Shown here in pieces: positions 8,045 to 17,800 of a stretch of DNA of 64,000 nucleotides. The stretch lies in the IMG/VR virus record IMGVR_UViG_3300042691_027621, positions 1 to 64,000 of that record. One strand, given 5' to 3'. Numbering within the stretch: position 1 is the stretch's first letter; every line of letters begins with the position of its first letter. The translations under genes were made by a program, and so were the position numbers. The stretch is from a virus. Under the pieces are notes generated by a model that was not told where the DNA came from, did not search any database, and worked only from the letters and a program-made list of their open reading frames with translations.

Positions 8045-8932
8045 TTAGGTGTAATAAACAATCTCACCTGTTGTGGGATTGTATGCCATTTGATAAAAGC
8101 CCGCAGGTAATCCACTGGATCCACCGTTGCGCACAGGTTTCACTGTGAATGTGTTGGCTGTGGTTTGTTGTAGGTCTGTGCCTGTGGCATTGATGATGAT
8201 TGAGTTGTTGCCCTGATTCAATTCACCAGCATAGTAACCAATGGCCACTGCTGAGTTGCCTTGTGCGGTACTGCCAGCCAAGTAACCAATGGCCACTGCA
8301 CGATTTGCTTGTGAAGTAGCACCAGCATCTGTACCAATAGCCACGGCCTGGATGCCTTGTGTGTTAGTACCAGCACCAGCACCAACGGCCACTGCGGCAT
8401 TACCTTGATTGTTTTCTCCAGCTGAGTCCCCAATAGCAACTGCAACTTCTCCCTGAAAACTCAGCCCAGCACTTAATCCAATGGCCACTGCGTTAACACC
8501 TTGTGCATCATAACCAGCCGATGAACCAACGGCTATGGCTCCCGAGCCTTGAAATGTGTTGCCACCAGTATTCAGACCGATTGAAATGGATGCGGCGCCT
8601 TGTCCGCCTTGACCAGCATATTGACCTAGGGCTATGGCTGCATTGGCCTGGCCGTCAAGTCCGGCATTTTGGCCCAGGGCTATGGTATTGGGACCTGCGG
8701 CACCTGTTTTGTTGCTTAACAGTGCCCAGGTTGTTGCGCCACTGGGTGTAGCAACTGCTGTGAGTTCGCCCAGTGCATTGCCTATGTACAAAATAGTTGT
8801 GGCTTGATCTACCACAAGTTCCCCAGGTCTAGCATTGCCGTTGTAGTTTGCCAATGTCTCTTGAGCATTGTCCTTCATTGCGGCACGTGAAATGCCTGTG
8901 ATGTTGTCGTATGGTGGTGGTGGATTGGCCAT
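8045..8932 (-). CDS. Fiber protein with YadA/Hep-Hag-like head repeats
   Basis: 295 residues. After an N-terminal ~75 residues (MANPPPPYDNITG, then a GELVVDQATTILYIGNA segment typical of fiber N-termini), residues about 83-245 hold ten or more copies of a 16-residue unit whose consensus is AVAIGxxAGxxxQGxx. This is the pattern of the left-handed parallel beta-roll head of trimeric autotransporter adhesins such as YadA. The last ~45 residues (TFTVKPVRNGG, MAYNPTTGEIVYY) resemble a fiber C-terminal cap. It follows the major capsid gene on the same strand but beyond a strong terminator. A trimeric decorative or receptor-binding fiber is likely. No chaperone or protease domain is visible. Confidence 0.75.
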   Translation of the reverse strand: MANPPPPYDNITGISRAAMKDNAQETLANYNGNARPGELVVDQATTILYIGNALGELTAVATPSGATTWALLSNKTGAAGPNTIALGQNAGLDGQANAAIALGQYAGQGGQGAASISIGLNTGGNTFQGSGAIAVGSSAGYDAQGVNAVAIGLSAGLSFQGEVAVAIGDSAGENNQGNAAVAVGAGAGTNTQGIQAVAIGTDAGATSQANRAVAIGYLAGSTAQGNSAVAIGYYAGELNQGNNSIIINATGTDLQQTTANTFTVKPVRNGGSSGLPAGFYQMAYNPTTGEIVYYT

Positions 8933-8958
8933 ACTTTACTTATGATATTGTTGTCAAC

Positions 8959-8984
8959 AAAAAACCCGCCGAAGCGGGTTTTTT
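8959..8984 (-). terminator. Strong bidirectional terminator after the major capsid gene
   Basis: A perfect stem AAAAACCCGC / GCGGGTTTTT with a CGAA tetraloop, U-rich on either strand. It lies 20 bases after the gp23 stop and 27 bases before the YadA-like gene start. Confidence 0.9.
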
Positions 8985-9003
8985 GTTTGGGTGCAATCTC
9001 TGA

Positions 9004-10200
9004 TTAGGAGAAAGACAAGTTAGACACGGCGATCTCACCAACGTAGTCACCAGCGTTACCAAAGCTGCTAGCAGTGTTGGTAAGTTCGATGTATCCGTAA
9101 CGAGTCATGAAGCTCACGACTGGTTCGAATGTTGTTGGGTCCAGAACAACACCGCTGCTCATCAATGGAATGTATGGGCAGTAGAATGCTGGAGCGTCAG
9201 CTTCCGAAGAACCTTTGTAACCAACCAACACAGGTGTTGTGTCGCTAGCATAGCTGTCGACGAACACACGCATTGCGCCGTTCAAGGTACCAACAAACTT
9301 GGTGTTTGTAGGAGCTTCGAATGTGCCTTCTGTAGTGCGAGCAAAAGCAGAAGTAGTTGCAGATTGCAACACTGTCAAGCTAGCTGGGCTAACCACAGCA
9401 TAGTTACCAGCGCCACGACGTGTACGCTGAGCGATCAGGTTAGCAACACGGTTGATCAACACGGCCAAAGCAGCGTGTTCGTCACCAACGAATGTAGCAG
9501 TACCAGAAACGGTAGCTTGGTTGTATGTGAACTCGGTAGAAGCCAAGCTGCGCAGACTCAAGAGAATCTCTTGGTCAATTTCAGCTGTAATTTCTTGAGC
9601 CAAAGCTGCCATGATTTCGGCTTCAACGTCGATACCATGCATAGCTTGTGCGTCTTGGGCACTTTCAAATGTCCAACGTGCTTGCAACTTGCGAGTCTTG
9701 GCTTCAACAGCCTGCTTCAAGATTTGCACGGAAATTTGCTTACCGCCATTACCTTCCATAACTGCTGTAGCGCCACCAGTGTAGCTTGTAGCAGTGCCGG
9801 TGTCTTTTGGTACTGTAGAATATGCAGTAGCAATAGTGAATGGGCTCAATGCTTCTTGGCCAGCTGTAACGCTAGTTGCGGCAGCAGAAGAATCAGTCAA
9901 GCTCTGTGCATAACGTACACGCAGAGTGTGGATCTGACCAACTGGGCCAGTCATAGGCTGAACGCCGACCAACTCGTTAGCAATAACGGTTGGCATTACA
10001 CGTCGAATCACGGGAAGAATCACGCGGTTTAGTGTAGCGATGTTACCAGCACTAGTAGAACCTGCAGAAGCGTTTTCTTTGAGGTACTTGCGAGTGTTTT
10101 CAAGGATCACACCCATGGAATTGCGCTTGGTGCCATTCAGACCTTCGAGCAGAGCTTCCTTGGTCTCGCCCCAGCGACTTTCTAACAATTGTTCTGACAT
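9004..10200 (-). CDS. 23: Major capsid protein gp23
   Basis: 398 residues. The protein is recognisably T4 gp23-like: an N-terminal region that would be removed by gp21 (ESRWGETKEALLEG, MGVILENT), then LPVIRRVMPTVIANELVGVQPM, PVGQIHTLR, and a HK97-fold core with EAEIMAALAQEITAEIDQEIL, GAGNYAVVSPASL and the C-terminal VSFMTRYGYIELT. It is shorter than T4 gp23 (521 residues), apparently by loss of insertion sequence in the middle. The ATG has AGGAG with a 7-base spacing. It is the last gene of the head operon gp20-gp21-gp22-gp23 and is followed by a strong terminator, as suits a very highly expressed gene. Confidence 0.97.
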   Translation of the reverse strand: MSEQLLESRWGETKEALLEGLNGTKRNSMGVILENTRKYLKENASAGSTSAGNIATLNRVILPVIRRVMPTVIANELVGVQPMTGPVGQIHTLRVRYAQSLTDSSAAATSVTAGQEALSPFTIATAYSTVPKDTGTATSYTGGATAVMEGNGGKQISVQILKQAVEAKTRKLQARWTFESAQDAQAMHGIDVEAEIMAALAQEITAEIDQEILLSLRSLASTEFTYNQATVSGTATFVGDEHAALAVLINRVANLIAQRTRRGAGNYAVVSPASLTVLQSATTSAFARTTEGTFEAPTNTKFVGTLNGAMRVFVDSYASDTTPVLVGYKGSSEADAPAFYCPYIPLMSSGVVLDPTTFEPVVSFMTRYGYIELTNTASSFGNAGDYVGEIAVSNLSFS

Positions 10201-10221
10201 TTAAGTCTCCTAAAAATTAAA

Positions 10222-11313
10222 TTACAGTCCTGCCAAACGTTTGAGGTCAATCACATTGCTGCGATCTTCTTCAGTTGTTTGCTTAGGAACAGTCTTATCA
10301 CCGGTTACTGCGGAAACGCTTTCTGTGATCACGGGTTTTGCTTTCACAGAACGGTCTTCCAGCACTGCTGGTAGATACTTTTCGAACGCATTCTTTAGAC
10401 GTGAAGTCTGAACACTTTCGAGCAAATTACGCATAACGTCGGCTTTTTCCCGGTTTAAGGGACTTAGCAATTCACGCATTGTGGTTTCACGTTCGTTGCT
10501 TTCCTTGATTACACGCAGTTCGCGTTCTTTTGACTCAACTACGGCGCGAGCCTTTTCGCTGAGTTTAATGGCTTCAGCCAATTGCTGATCTTTGTTCTGC
10601 AATGCAGAATATAGCTTGCGTACTTCGGCTTTCTCATTGAGGTGAGTAGCACCGAATTCGGCAGCATACGCTTCAAAGATTCGACGACCAAAACTGTTCT
10701 CGCGAGCAATTTTGATATCTTCTTGCAATTGATTAAGTTCACTCTTGAGGTGACGACTAACAGCCTGACTCATTTTCTCTGCACTTTCTTTTACGAAACG
10801 TGTCTTGAGAGTTTCAAGTTTTTCACGAGCTTCACGAACTAGGCGGACTTTTGTTTCCACCACATCACGTTTGTCTTGTGCAAATTCTTGAATTTCACGA
10901 GCCAATGCATGCACCATGAAGTTTTCCATTTTCTGTAAACCTTCAGTGTGCATCATGCGATCCTTGCGTAATTCGCCAATTTCTTCAGCTAATTTAGAAA
11001 CCATGAAGCTGTTGAACTTCTGTGCTGATTCCTTCATTTTAGACTGAAATTTGACGCGATCTTCAACTAGTTGTGCTTTTTCAGCAGCAACTGATTGAAT
11101 TTCAGACGCAAGGCCTTCTGTTACCATCTTGTCAAGAGCTTCAACCATGACTGACTTGTCGTGCTCATAGCGTTGTGCGAACTCCTCACGAAGTTCAGCA
11201 CGAGCCTGCTCACGAGCTTCATTCAGCTTGCTTTCCCAAGCCTCATTGATCTCTTGACGAGTTTCCTCGGTGATCAGGTTACTATCTAGCAATGGTTTGA
11301 TAGCATCTAACAT
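10222..11313 (-). CDS. 22: Prohead scaffolding core protein gp22
   Basis: 363 residues, strongly charged and almost entirely predicted helix or coiled coil (repeated Glu/Lys/Arg with heptad-spaced Leu/Met/Val). It opens MLDAIKPLLDSNLITEETRQEINEAWE, characteristic of T4-like gp22, and lies in the invariant position between protease gp21 and capsid gp23. It acts as the internal scaffold of the prohead and is degraded by gp21 during maturation (known for the family). T4 gp22 is 269 residues, so this one is larger. An AAGGAG ribosome site precedes the ATG. The last ~50 residues are polar and less helical (KPVITESVSAVTG). Confidence 0.93.
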   Translation of the reverse strand: MLDAIKPLLDSNLITEETRQEINEAWESKLNEAREQARAELREEFAQRYEHDKSVMVEALDKMVTEGLASEIQSVAAEKAQLVEDRVKFQSKMKESAQKFNSFMVSKLAEEIGELRKDRMMHTEGLQKMENFMVHALAREIQEFAQDKRDVVETKVRLVREAREKLETLKTRFVKESAEKMSQAVSRHLKSELNQLQEDIKIARENSFGRRIFEAYAAEFGATHLNEKAEVRKLYSALQNKDQQLAEAIKLSEKARAVVESKERELRVIKESNERETTMRELLSPLNREKADVMRNLLESVQTSRLKNAFEKYLPAVLEDRSVKAKPVITESVSAVTGDKTVPKQTTEEDRSNVIDLKRLAGL

Positions 11314-11325
11314 GCCTGGTTCTCC

Positions 11326-11958
11326 TTATATTTTGAGTTCCTTGATGAGCTTGACAACCTCGCTCTTCAAGTACCTCTGCACTTTGTTGTCCTGGCCAGC
11401 TTCTTTAGCAATCTCAAGCAGGCGATGACCATATTTCATGTTCATCATACTTTCGTATACTGCCTTGGGATAAGCATTTGGAGCACTGGGCTGGGCAACT
11501 ACATCTACAGTGACAATTTCAAAGTCACTTACATGTCCTGTTCTGTCGTCGACATTTCCAGATCCACGACTTGATACTCCCAGTTTTACGCCAGATTGCA
11601 GCAGAGTCTTGATCAAGTTACCCATGGGGGTAGGCAAAATCTTGAGCTTGCCGCAGCCTGCGGTTCCATCCATCCACATTTCTTCTACACTATGGCACAC
11701 ACGGTCTAAGTTGATTTTCAGATCGTCTGGATGATCTACTTCACCTAGAACCGAATAACCTTCAGAGATCTGTTTGTTAATCGTGTTAACCGCTTTGGTG
11801 ATTTCATGTAGAGGGTACACTCGCTCATTTGCGTTGCGCTTGTTGCCCTCAATACAGATGCCTTTGAGATACAGGTTCTTGCCCCCGTTCATGTCGGACT
11901 CTTCCAAAACTTGGATGTTGGCTTGAGCGAAGGTAAGTTGTTCTCTTAGGGTTTTCAT
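11326..11958 (-). CDS. 21: Prohead core protease gp21
   Basis: 210 residues, close to T4 gp21 (212). The serine-protease core is visible: GEVDHPDDL with the likely catalytic His76, and GVSSRGSG around Ser129, followed by the conserved DFEIVTVDVVAQPSAPNAYP segment. This enzyme cleaves gp22, core proteins and the gp23 N-terminus during head maturation. The start is two bases beyond the stop of the acidic core gene, so translation is probably coupled. The C-terminal 35 residues are basic and helical, and in this family such tails are removed by self-cleavage. Confidence 0.96.
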   Translation of the reverse strand: MKTLREQLTFAQANIQVLEESDMNGGKNLYLKGICIEGNKRNANERVYPLHEITKAVNTINKQISEGYSVLGEVDHPDDLKINLDRVCHSVEEMWMDGTAGCGKLKILPTPMGNLIKTLLQSGVKLGVSSRGSGNVDDRTGHVSDFEIVTVDVVAQPSAPNAYPKAVYESMMNMKYGHRLLEIAKEAGQDNKVQRYLKSEVVKLIKELKI

Positions 11959-11960
11959 GC

Positions 11961-12785
11961 TTAGTTGTGCTTGCTAGGAATTACACTTTTGGTGTTTACA
12001 CCAGACGCCTGGGTTTTAACCGGGGCAGGAGCAGCACTCTTAAATGCTTTCTTGCCGGCTTCTTGTGTAGGTGTTACACCAATGTCTTTGACAGTGTTCT
12101 TATAAGCAGCTGAGTCGTGATGTCCGCCCATGCTAGCACCTGTGTGTACAGGCTTTACTGTGCTGCCGATTGGGCCTTTAGCGCCAGCATTAGCGGCTAC
12201 TGTAGACTTCTTGTTAACGCCGCCTTCTTCAGAAGTCACTGGCTTTGGGGCTGCTTTAAGGTCTAGACCTTCCATCATGCCCATTTCCATTTCTTCGGTG
12301 TCATCCATTTCGATGGCATCTCCGCCTTCATCAGGACCAAAGTCGTCGCCGTCGCCGCCGCCTTCGTCGCCCATAAGGTCTTCAAATTCGGCCATGAGTT
12401 GATCTAACTTGTCTTCTAGATTCATGATGTCGTCTTTGGTAGCTGGCTCATCGCTGCTGCCCATGTCGTCATCCATGTCGTCACCGCCGCCGATTTCGAT
12501 TTCATCGTCGTCGCCTTCGGCTTCCATGTTCATGTCAGATTCTTCTTCCATTTCGACTTCGTCGATCAGGTCGTCACTGGCATCACCGCCCATGGCGCCT
12601 TCTTCTAGCTCTTCGTCAGCAGCTTCTTCCAGCTCTTCGTCAGCGCCTTCGTCTAGCTCTTCTTCGGCCATAATATCTTCGTAGATTTCGCGACTTTTTT
12701 CCACAACAATGTCGTGGAATAGTTCACGTGCTTTTTGTTCTTCGTCGTTGATGACGTACTCAATGAGTTGTTCAAAACGGTTCAT
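11961..12785 (-). CDS. Highly acidic prohead core protein (gp67/gp68-like position)
   Basis: 274 residues with an extreme acidic stretch from about 40 to 180 made of Glu/Asp with Met and Gly (EELDEGADEELEE, GGGDDMDDDMG). The N-terminus MNRFEQLIEYVINDEEQKARELF is helical and resembles the N-termini of prohead core proteins in T4-like cyanophages. The C-terminal third is Lys/Ala/Thr-rich and basic. The gene sits between the small gene at 12882 and protease gp21, where T4 has genes 67 and 68 encoding internal core proteins. It is probably packed inside the prohead and cut by gp21. No sequence motif proves it beyond composition and place. Confidence 0.75.
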   Translation of the reverse strand: MNRFEQLIEYVINDEEQKARELFHDIVVEKSREIYEDIMAEEELDEGADEELEEAADEELEEGAMGGDASDDLIDEVEMEEESDMNMEAEGDDDEIEIGGGDDMDDDMGSSDEPATKDDIMNLEDKLDQLMAEFEDLMGDEGGGDGDDFGPDEGGDAIEMDDTEEMEMGMMEGLDLKAAPKPVTSEEGGVNKKSTVAANAGAKGPIGSTVKPVHTGASMGGHHDSAAYKNTVKDIGVTPTQEAGKKAFKSAAPAPVKTQASGVNTKSVIPSKHN

Positions 12786-12819
12786 AGGGTAAAAACTCCT
12801 TCTAGGTAAAGTGTGTTGT

Positions 12820-12827
12820 TATTTACA
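12820..12827 (-). promoter_or_regulatory. Possible late promoter variant TGTAAATA
   Basis: TGTAAATA on the minus strand, 34 bases before the acidic core gene; AAGGAG follows it as a ribosome site. One base differs from TATAAATA. Confidence 0.35.
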
Positions 12828-12881
12828 CAGTAGAAGAAAAAGACGTGGTTTAAGGACAGAAAATGAAGATAAATGCCAAGT

Positions 12882-13100
12882 TTATGCAGGCGGTGCTGCA
12901 ACTTGTCCGTATTGTTGACGGATCAACTTTAGTTTTTCTTTGTACTCGTAGGTTCTTACGTCATTCATTTTTCTCAACTTATTGAGTTGACGCAGAGTTA
13001 GACGACTTTTGCGCAGGTCACCCAGCTGCGGTTGGCTGTTGTCCTGCGGTAAATCCTGATAGGCTTCAGGTTCTTTTTTCCAAAATTCGTTGAGTATCAT
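12882..13100 (-). CDS. Small conserved head-operon protein
   Basis: 72 residues, basic, with the core SRLTLRQLNKLRKMNDVRTYEYKEKL, a helical pattern that I associate with small proteins between gp20 and the core proteins in T4-like environmental phages. No transmembrane segment or enzyme motif. It begins MILNEFWKK and ends in AAPPA. A perfect TATAAATA lies five bases upstream of its ATG and overlaps the stop codon of gp20; there is no Shine-Dalgarno sequence. Position suggests a role in head assembly, such as core or portal initiation, but function is unknown. Confidence 0.75.
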   Translation of the reverse strand: MILNEFWKKEPEAYQDLPQDNSQPQLGDLRKSRLTLRQLNKLRKMNDVRTYEYKEKLKLIRQQYGQVAAPPA

Positions 13101-13105
13101 AACAA

Positions 13106-13113
13106 TATTTATA
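13106..13113 (-). promoter_or_regulatory. T4-type late promoter TATAAATA overlapping the gp20 stop codon
   Basis: Exact late octamer formed by the last codons of gp20 (GTA-TAA-ATA). The next ATG is five bases away, so the expected T4 late start site (13 bases from the first T) would fall on the A of the ATG. Confidence 0.65.
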
Positions 13114-14878
13114 CCGCAGGAGGTGCAGCGCCACCTGGTGCAACTGGCGCTGGAGCGCCAGCATCTGGTGCACCTGCGGCTGTGGCTGGTTCCATACCGG
13201 CAACATCTTCGCCAGACTGAATGTCAGTTTCTAAACCGCCAGGCGTAATACCCACTGCTCGTAGATCCTGTCCTGTAGTAGGCTGCATTTCTGGAGAATC
13301 GCGTTCTTCGCGCCACATTTCTTCGTTCTTCTTGATTTCGTCTTCGCTGAGTCCCAGGAATCGTTCTAACAAGAAACGTTTTGACATATAAGGCAGTGCT
13401 TCTAGTCCTTGGAAGGCTTGAATGCGAGTGTTGTCTAGTTCGCTTTGACGATAACTTGCAAAGTTCTGCGGTGCACAGAATTTCACTGAGAACAAGCCAG
13501 AATCAATGTTAAAGCCGCGCCACTTCAAGAACATCTTGAATTCATCATCTAGTTTCTGTGCAATCAATGCCTGCAGGCGTTCACAGTACTGATTGAAACG
13601 ATATTCTTGAATCAGAGCTGTACCTACTTTGCCGTCAGTCATAGCACGGTCTGAATCATCAGGACCTGTAGGCAAATAGCTACTAGGCACACGCAGACCA
13701 CGTGCCATCTTGTTGTTGAAATACTTCAAGTCATCAATTTCGCCCAGGTTCTGACCGCCGGGCAGTGTTTCAACACTGGATCCGCGACCGTCGGCTGTTT
13801 GTGGGAAAAAATAATCTTCGTTGATACTGAGTGGGTTGTAGCTGGCATCCATCATGTTGTTGCCGCCGCCTGTTACAGTGGGAATTCGGCGTTGATGCAT
13901 TTCGTTTTTGATGCGCTCAACAAACTGCATAGCAAGGTGACTGGGCATGTTGCCTACGTCAATTTTGAAGATTCGGCGTTCAGGAGCACGTTGCACACGA
14001 TAGATCAAGATAGCATCTTCCAACAGTTCTTTTTGCTTGAATACCTTGTAGATGTTTTCCAGTATTGAACGACCAAAAGGCCAAAACACATCTAGACCTT
14101 CGTTCAAGCTCATATGCACCACGTGCTTGGCATCCAGACAAACCTCGTTCATGGCCTGCATGAAACGACTGTTGCCCACACCACCGCCAGTGCCGCCGTT
14201 GGGCATGGTGTAGTTGGCGCTGCCGGCAATGGTTCCTGTTACTGGGTTGGTCATGTAGTCTGTGGTAGTTTTTGCTGCCACGCTCATGTTTTGGAAGTTG
14301 GGATTGATGTCACGAATCACATACTGTTCAGGACGTTTGCCTTCTGACTCGTTTACAATCACTCGAGCCACTTTGCTCATGTCCACCCAGTACATTTCAA
14401 ATGTTTCTGGATCACGTACAAACACTTGGTCTCCATACTTGATGGTATTGCGAAACAGTTTGAAAATGCGTTGATCCAGCTTGTTGAGCTTGACCCACTG
14501 CTGTAACTGTTTGCGAATGATGTCTATTTCGTGATCAGTGGGCTTGTCAGTGTACTGAATGTCAAATGGCGTGTTGTTTTGTTCGTTTATCTGTGTGCTA
14601 AATTCAGCAATAATATCAAGACACGCATTGATTTCTGAATCCATGTCCATGTTTTCGTACTGATTGTAGCGTTCAATACGATTAGGGTGTCCTGAGTATA
14701 CTTCTGGCAGTCGACTGGCATAGTTACGAAACACTAGATCAGCACGGCTGCTGGTGCCATCGTTTTTTCCGTAGCCTGGATATCCATCAGAATATCTGCC
14801 CGATATTGGACTCATACTACCTGAAGTGTCAGCAACTTTGAAATATTTTTTCCAGCCGGTTTTGTTTTGATCTGCCAT
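13109..14878 (-). CDS. 20: Portal vertex protein gp20
   Basis: 589 residues (T4 gp20 is 524). Family hallmarks are clear: DLVFRNYASRLPEVYSGHPNRIERYNQYENMDMDSEINACLDIIAEF, then FDIQYT, QWVKLNKLDQRIFKLFRNTIKYGDQVFVRD, RAPERRIFKIDVGNMP, FFPQTADGRGSSVETLPGGQNLGEIDDLKYFNNKMARGLRVPSSYL and the GTALIQEYRFNQYCERLQ helix. It forms the dodecameric DNA gate at the head vertex and initiates prohead assembly. A Gly/Asn-rich insert near residues 205-235 and an Ala/Pro-rich C-terminal tail (from about 555) are extra. It lies 14 bases after the tape-measure gene, an order different from T4. Confidence 0.97.
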   Translation of the reverse strand: MADQNKTGWKKYFKVADTSGSMSPISGRYSDGYPGYGKNDGTSSRADLVFRNYASRLPEVYSGHPNRIERYNQYENMDMDSEINACLDIIAEFSTQINEQNNTPFDIQYTDKPTDHEIDIIRKQLQQWVKLNKLDQRIFKLFRNTIKYGDQVFVRDPETFEMYWVDMSKVARVIVNESEGKRPEQYVIRDINPNFQNMSVAAKTTTDYMTNPVTGTIAGSANYTMPNGGTGGGVGNSRFMQAMNEVCLDAKHVVHMSLNEGLDVFWPFGRSILENIYKVFKQKELLEDAILIYRVQRAPERRIFKIDVGNMPSHLAMQFVERIKNEMHQRRIPTVTGGGNNMMDASYNPLSINEDYFFPQTADGRGSSVETLPGGQNLGEIDDLKYFNNKMARGLRVPSSYLPTGPDDSDRAMTDGKVGTALIQEYRFNQYCERLQALIAQKLDDEFKMFLKWRGFNIDSGLFSVKFCAPQNFASYRQSELDNTRIQAFQGLEALPYMSKRFLLERFLGLSEDEIKKNEEMWREERDSPEMQPTTGQDLRAVGITPGGLETDIQSGEDVAGMEPATAAGAPDAGAPAPVAPGGAAPPAV

Positions 14879-14883
14879 GTTGT

Positions 14884-14891
14884 TATTTACC
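14884..14891 (-). promoter_or_regulatory. Possible late promoter variant GGTAAATA before gp20
   Basis: GGTAAATA on the minus strand in the 14-base gap between the tape-measure stop and the gp20 ATG, five bases from the ATG. No Shine-Dalgarno is present in this gap. Confidence 0.35.
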
Positions 14892-14892
14892 G

Positions 14893-17800
14893 TTAATTGC
14901 TAGTGACTTGAAGGATCTTGGTGCTGATGTCATTGGCATTGCGTTGTTCACGTACCAGTTCAGAAATCATGTCAATCAATGTTTTGGTCTGTGCTACGTT
15001 TTCTTTTATTGATTCTGCTACCACATCATCGTTGTATCTGCTTTGTAGATCGACAACATCTGCTTCAGTTTTGGGGCCGGATTTTTTGTCTTCTTCTCCG
15101 TAGTTTTCTAGCATTTCCCGATCAAAACCTTTGGCCATTAACTCTGTTTTCATGTCGCTCAGTTTAGCAAACATCTTGGCTTGACTGGCAGCTACTACAC
15201 TATCAACATCTTGGTAAGTGTCTTTGCCAGTGTCGCCTTTCAAAAATTTCAAATTGTCAACTTGAGATTGAAATTGAAAATATTTCTTGATTTCATCGGG
15301 GAAATCCACAGGAATTCTGTTGCCCTTGAGCGGCATAACTGCTTCAGCGGTGCCACCTTCGCCAATAACAGCTGGTGTACCTCCAGGAGTAGGTTGCACA
15401 ATACCGCCTTCGGCTAGCATTTGCACATGAGGATGATCCTTAGCAATGAAAGGACGGAATAAACCAGCATTGGCCAACAGTTCGTCCATGGGCCCTTTGC
15501 TTTTGCCCATTCCTGCTACGCTGATGTCTACAGCATTGCCAACACCATGCAAACTGCCTTTGCCCGAACCTTTGACATTGTAAGTTTTGCCTTGGTAAGT
15601 TATTTCTTGATCATCTTTGGGAGCAGCAGGCATGTGAACACCCGGTTCATTGAGTATGTGGCCCCTGACCCAGAGTTCTGCCTGCTTCTGGTCTGATCTA
15701 TAAGCACTGTTTACATCTACTGATTTTCCAGTTGACTCTGCAAATTTTTGCAGTCTTGAAATCATTTCATTATTAAGACCAGACATGTCTGCGTTTGGAC
15801 CTATTTTGAGACTACCTTTGCCCCCGCCTTGTGCCTGACCTGCTGGCGTGGGTTGCCCTGGTTGACCGTCAGGTGCGCCTGCTGACGGAGGCGGTGGGGT
15901 CGAACTGCGTGTAGGTGCAGTAGTAGGAGCTGCGCCACCACCTGCTGCACCCCCGCCGCCTGCTGGCACTGCTCCTCCACCTGCTACCGGGGCCAACTTG
16001 CCTTTGAGCGTTGATATCTGTCCTGATCTTGTGTCAATACTAGCTTTGGTGTCAGCAATCTTTTGTTCAACTTTAGCAGTGCTAACTCCTTTGGCAGCAA
16101 GATTGGCTCTTTCTTCATTGAGTTTGGCCAGACGTTCAACTTCGCTGACATTCATGGTTTCCAGGCGAGCCAACTCTCCTTGATCAAGTCGTTGTTGTTG
16201 CCTTACTTTGCGTTCTTCTCTAGCCGCGTCTGCAATTTTCTTTTCTTGATCTAGCAGCGACTGCGAAGCCTTGGCATATTCTTCTTTGTTCTTGGCAATT
16301 TTTTCTTCAAGAGGTTTGAGCTCTTCACCGTACTTGCCTGCACGTTTGGCATCTTTGAGAGATTTTTCGTCAGCTTCTAATTGCTTGGCCAACAGATCTG
16401 CACGTTCTTGCAAAGGTTTAGCAACATCTCTTTCTTTGCTAGTAGCCGCCGCGGCCTTGGTTTCTTGTGCAGTTTTTGGTTGTTCTTTTGCTGGTTCCTT
16501 GACTCCAAGTCCAAAGAAGCCTAGTACTTTGTTCAATGCTTTGCTTAACATAGTAAACTGATCTGCTAGCACATTGGTAACGTTGCCTAGCTTTTCAGTC
16601 ACGCTCAGAGCCTTGTCAATGCCCACAAACACAGCATCTTCCATTTTCTTGTTGAGAGCTTGCTGTTTTTTAATGTTTTCAGCATATTGGTCAGTGATAC
16701 CATCGGCAGCTTTGCCACCGTCACGACCTTGTTTCTTCATGTCTTCTCGAATTTTTTCAGCTTCGGCTGCATTGTCTTTTTGTGTGGCCAATCCTAGCTC
16801 TGCGCCTTCACTGATTTTGAGCATGGTCTCTTCACCTACACCCATTTGGTATAGGTAGTTCATTTCTTTGGTCACTCGGCCTACAGCTTTACCAGTTTGA
16901 TCAAATGCTTCAATGCCTTTGAGTTGTCCTGCTTTTTGTTTGTCTAGGATGTTCAGAGCTTCGCCTTGTGTGCTTTGATACAGTTTCATAGCTGCATCAG
17001 TGCCCATCATGCCTGTGGCCAAATCTCCGTAACCAGTTGCGGCTTCTTTGCTGCGTTTGTACAGCATCTTGTAAGTCACTTCCATTTCGTCAGCGGCTGC
17101 AATCTGTTTGGCATCACCCGAGTTGCGCATTTCCTCCAGCTTGGCACGGAAACGCTGTTGACTACGTGCTGCTTCCAGAGCTTGCTCCTGCTCTTTACGA
17201 CTCATACCTGTGAGTTGAGTCAGTGCGTCTTGTTCTTTAAGATACTTGTTGGCACCTTCAGCTAGCTCCTTGGTAGTTAAATTCTGTGATTGCCCTATGC
17301 GACTTTGCAGGCGCAGATACTGCATGCTGGCATCGTTGATTTCTTGTTGAGTGTAACCAGCTGCCATCAAGCTCTTGCGATAGGGCTCCATGGCTGCGCC
17401 CATGTCTTCAAATTTCTTGCGACCATCTGCTACACTGCCAGCAAACAGGGTCAAATCACCTGCGTTGTCTGCTATTAGCCCAACATAGCTGTCAAGTTCG
17501 TTCATTGACAAGCCTAGTTTTTTGGCTCCTTGGTACACCCCTGTCATGCCATCGCTGGCAGCACCGCCAGCTTTGGCTAATTTGCTGTAGCCATCATAAA
17601 TTTTATCAGCCATGACATTGGCTGCTTTGATGTATTCAGCTGTGGCTGCTGTAACTGCGGTAAGACCAGCAATTAAACCTTTGATTAGTGGGCCGCCAGG
17701 AATCAGCAGTGTAAGAGCAGCACCTGCTAGTTTAGCAGCATTGGATAGCTCATCAATAGAACTGTTGAACGCTGCGGCACCTTTTTTACCCTCGTACATG

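Noticed and set aside
12409-12684. Serine-rich plus-strand frame
   Set aside because: It is the reverse reading of the Glu/Asp codons of the acidic core protein.
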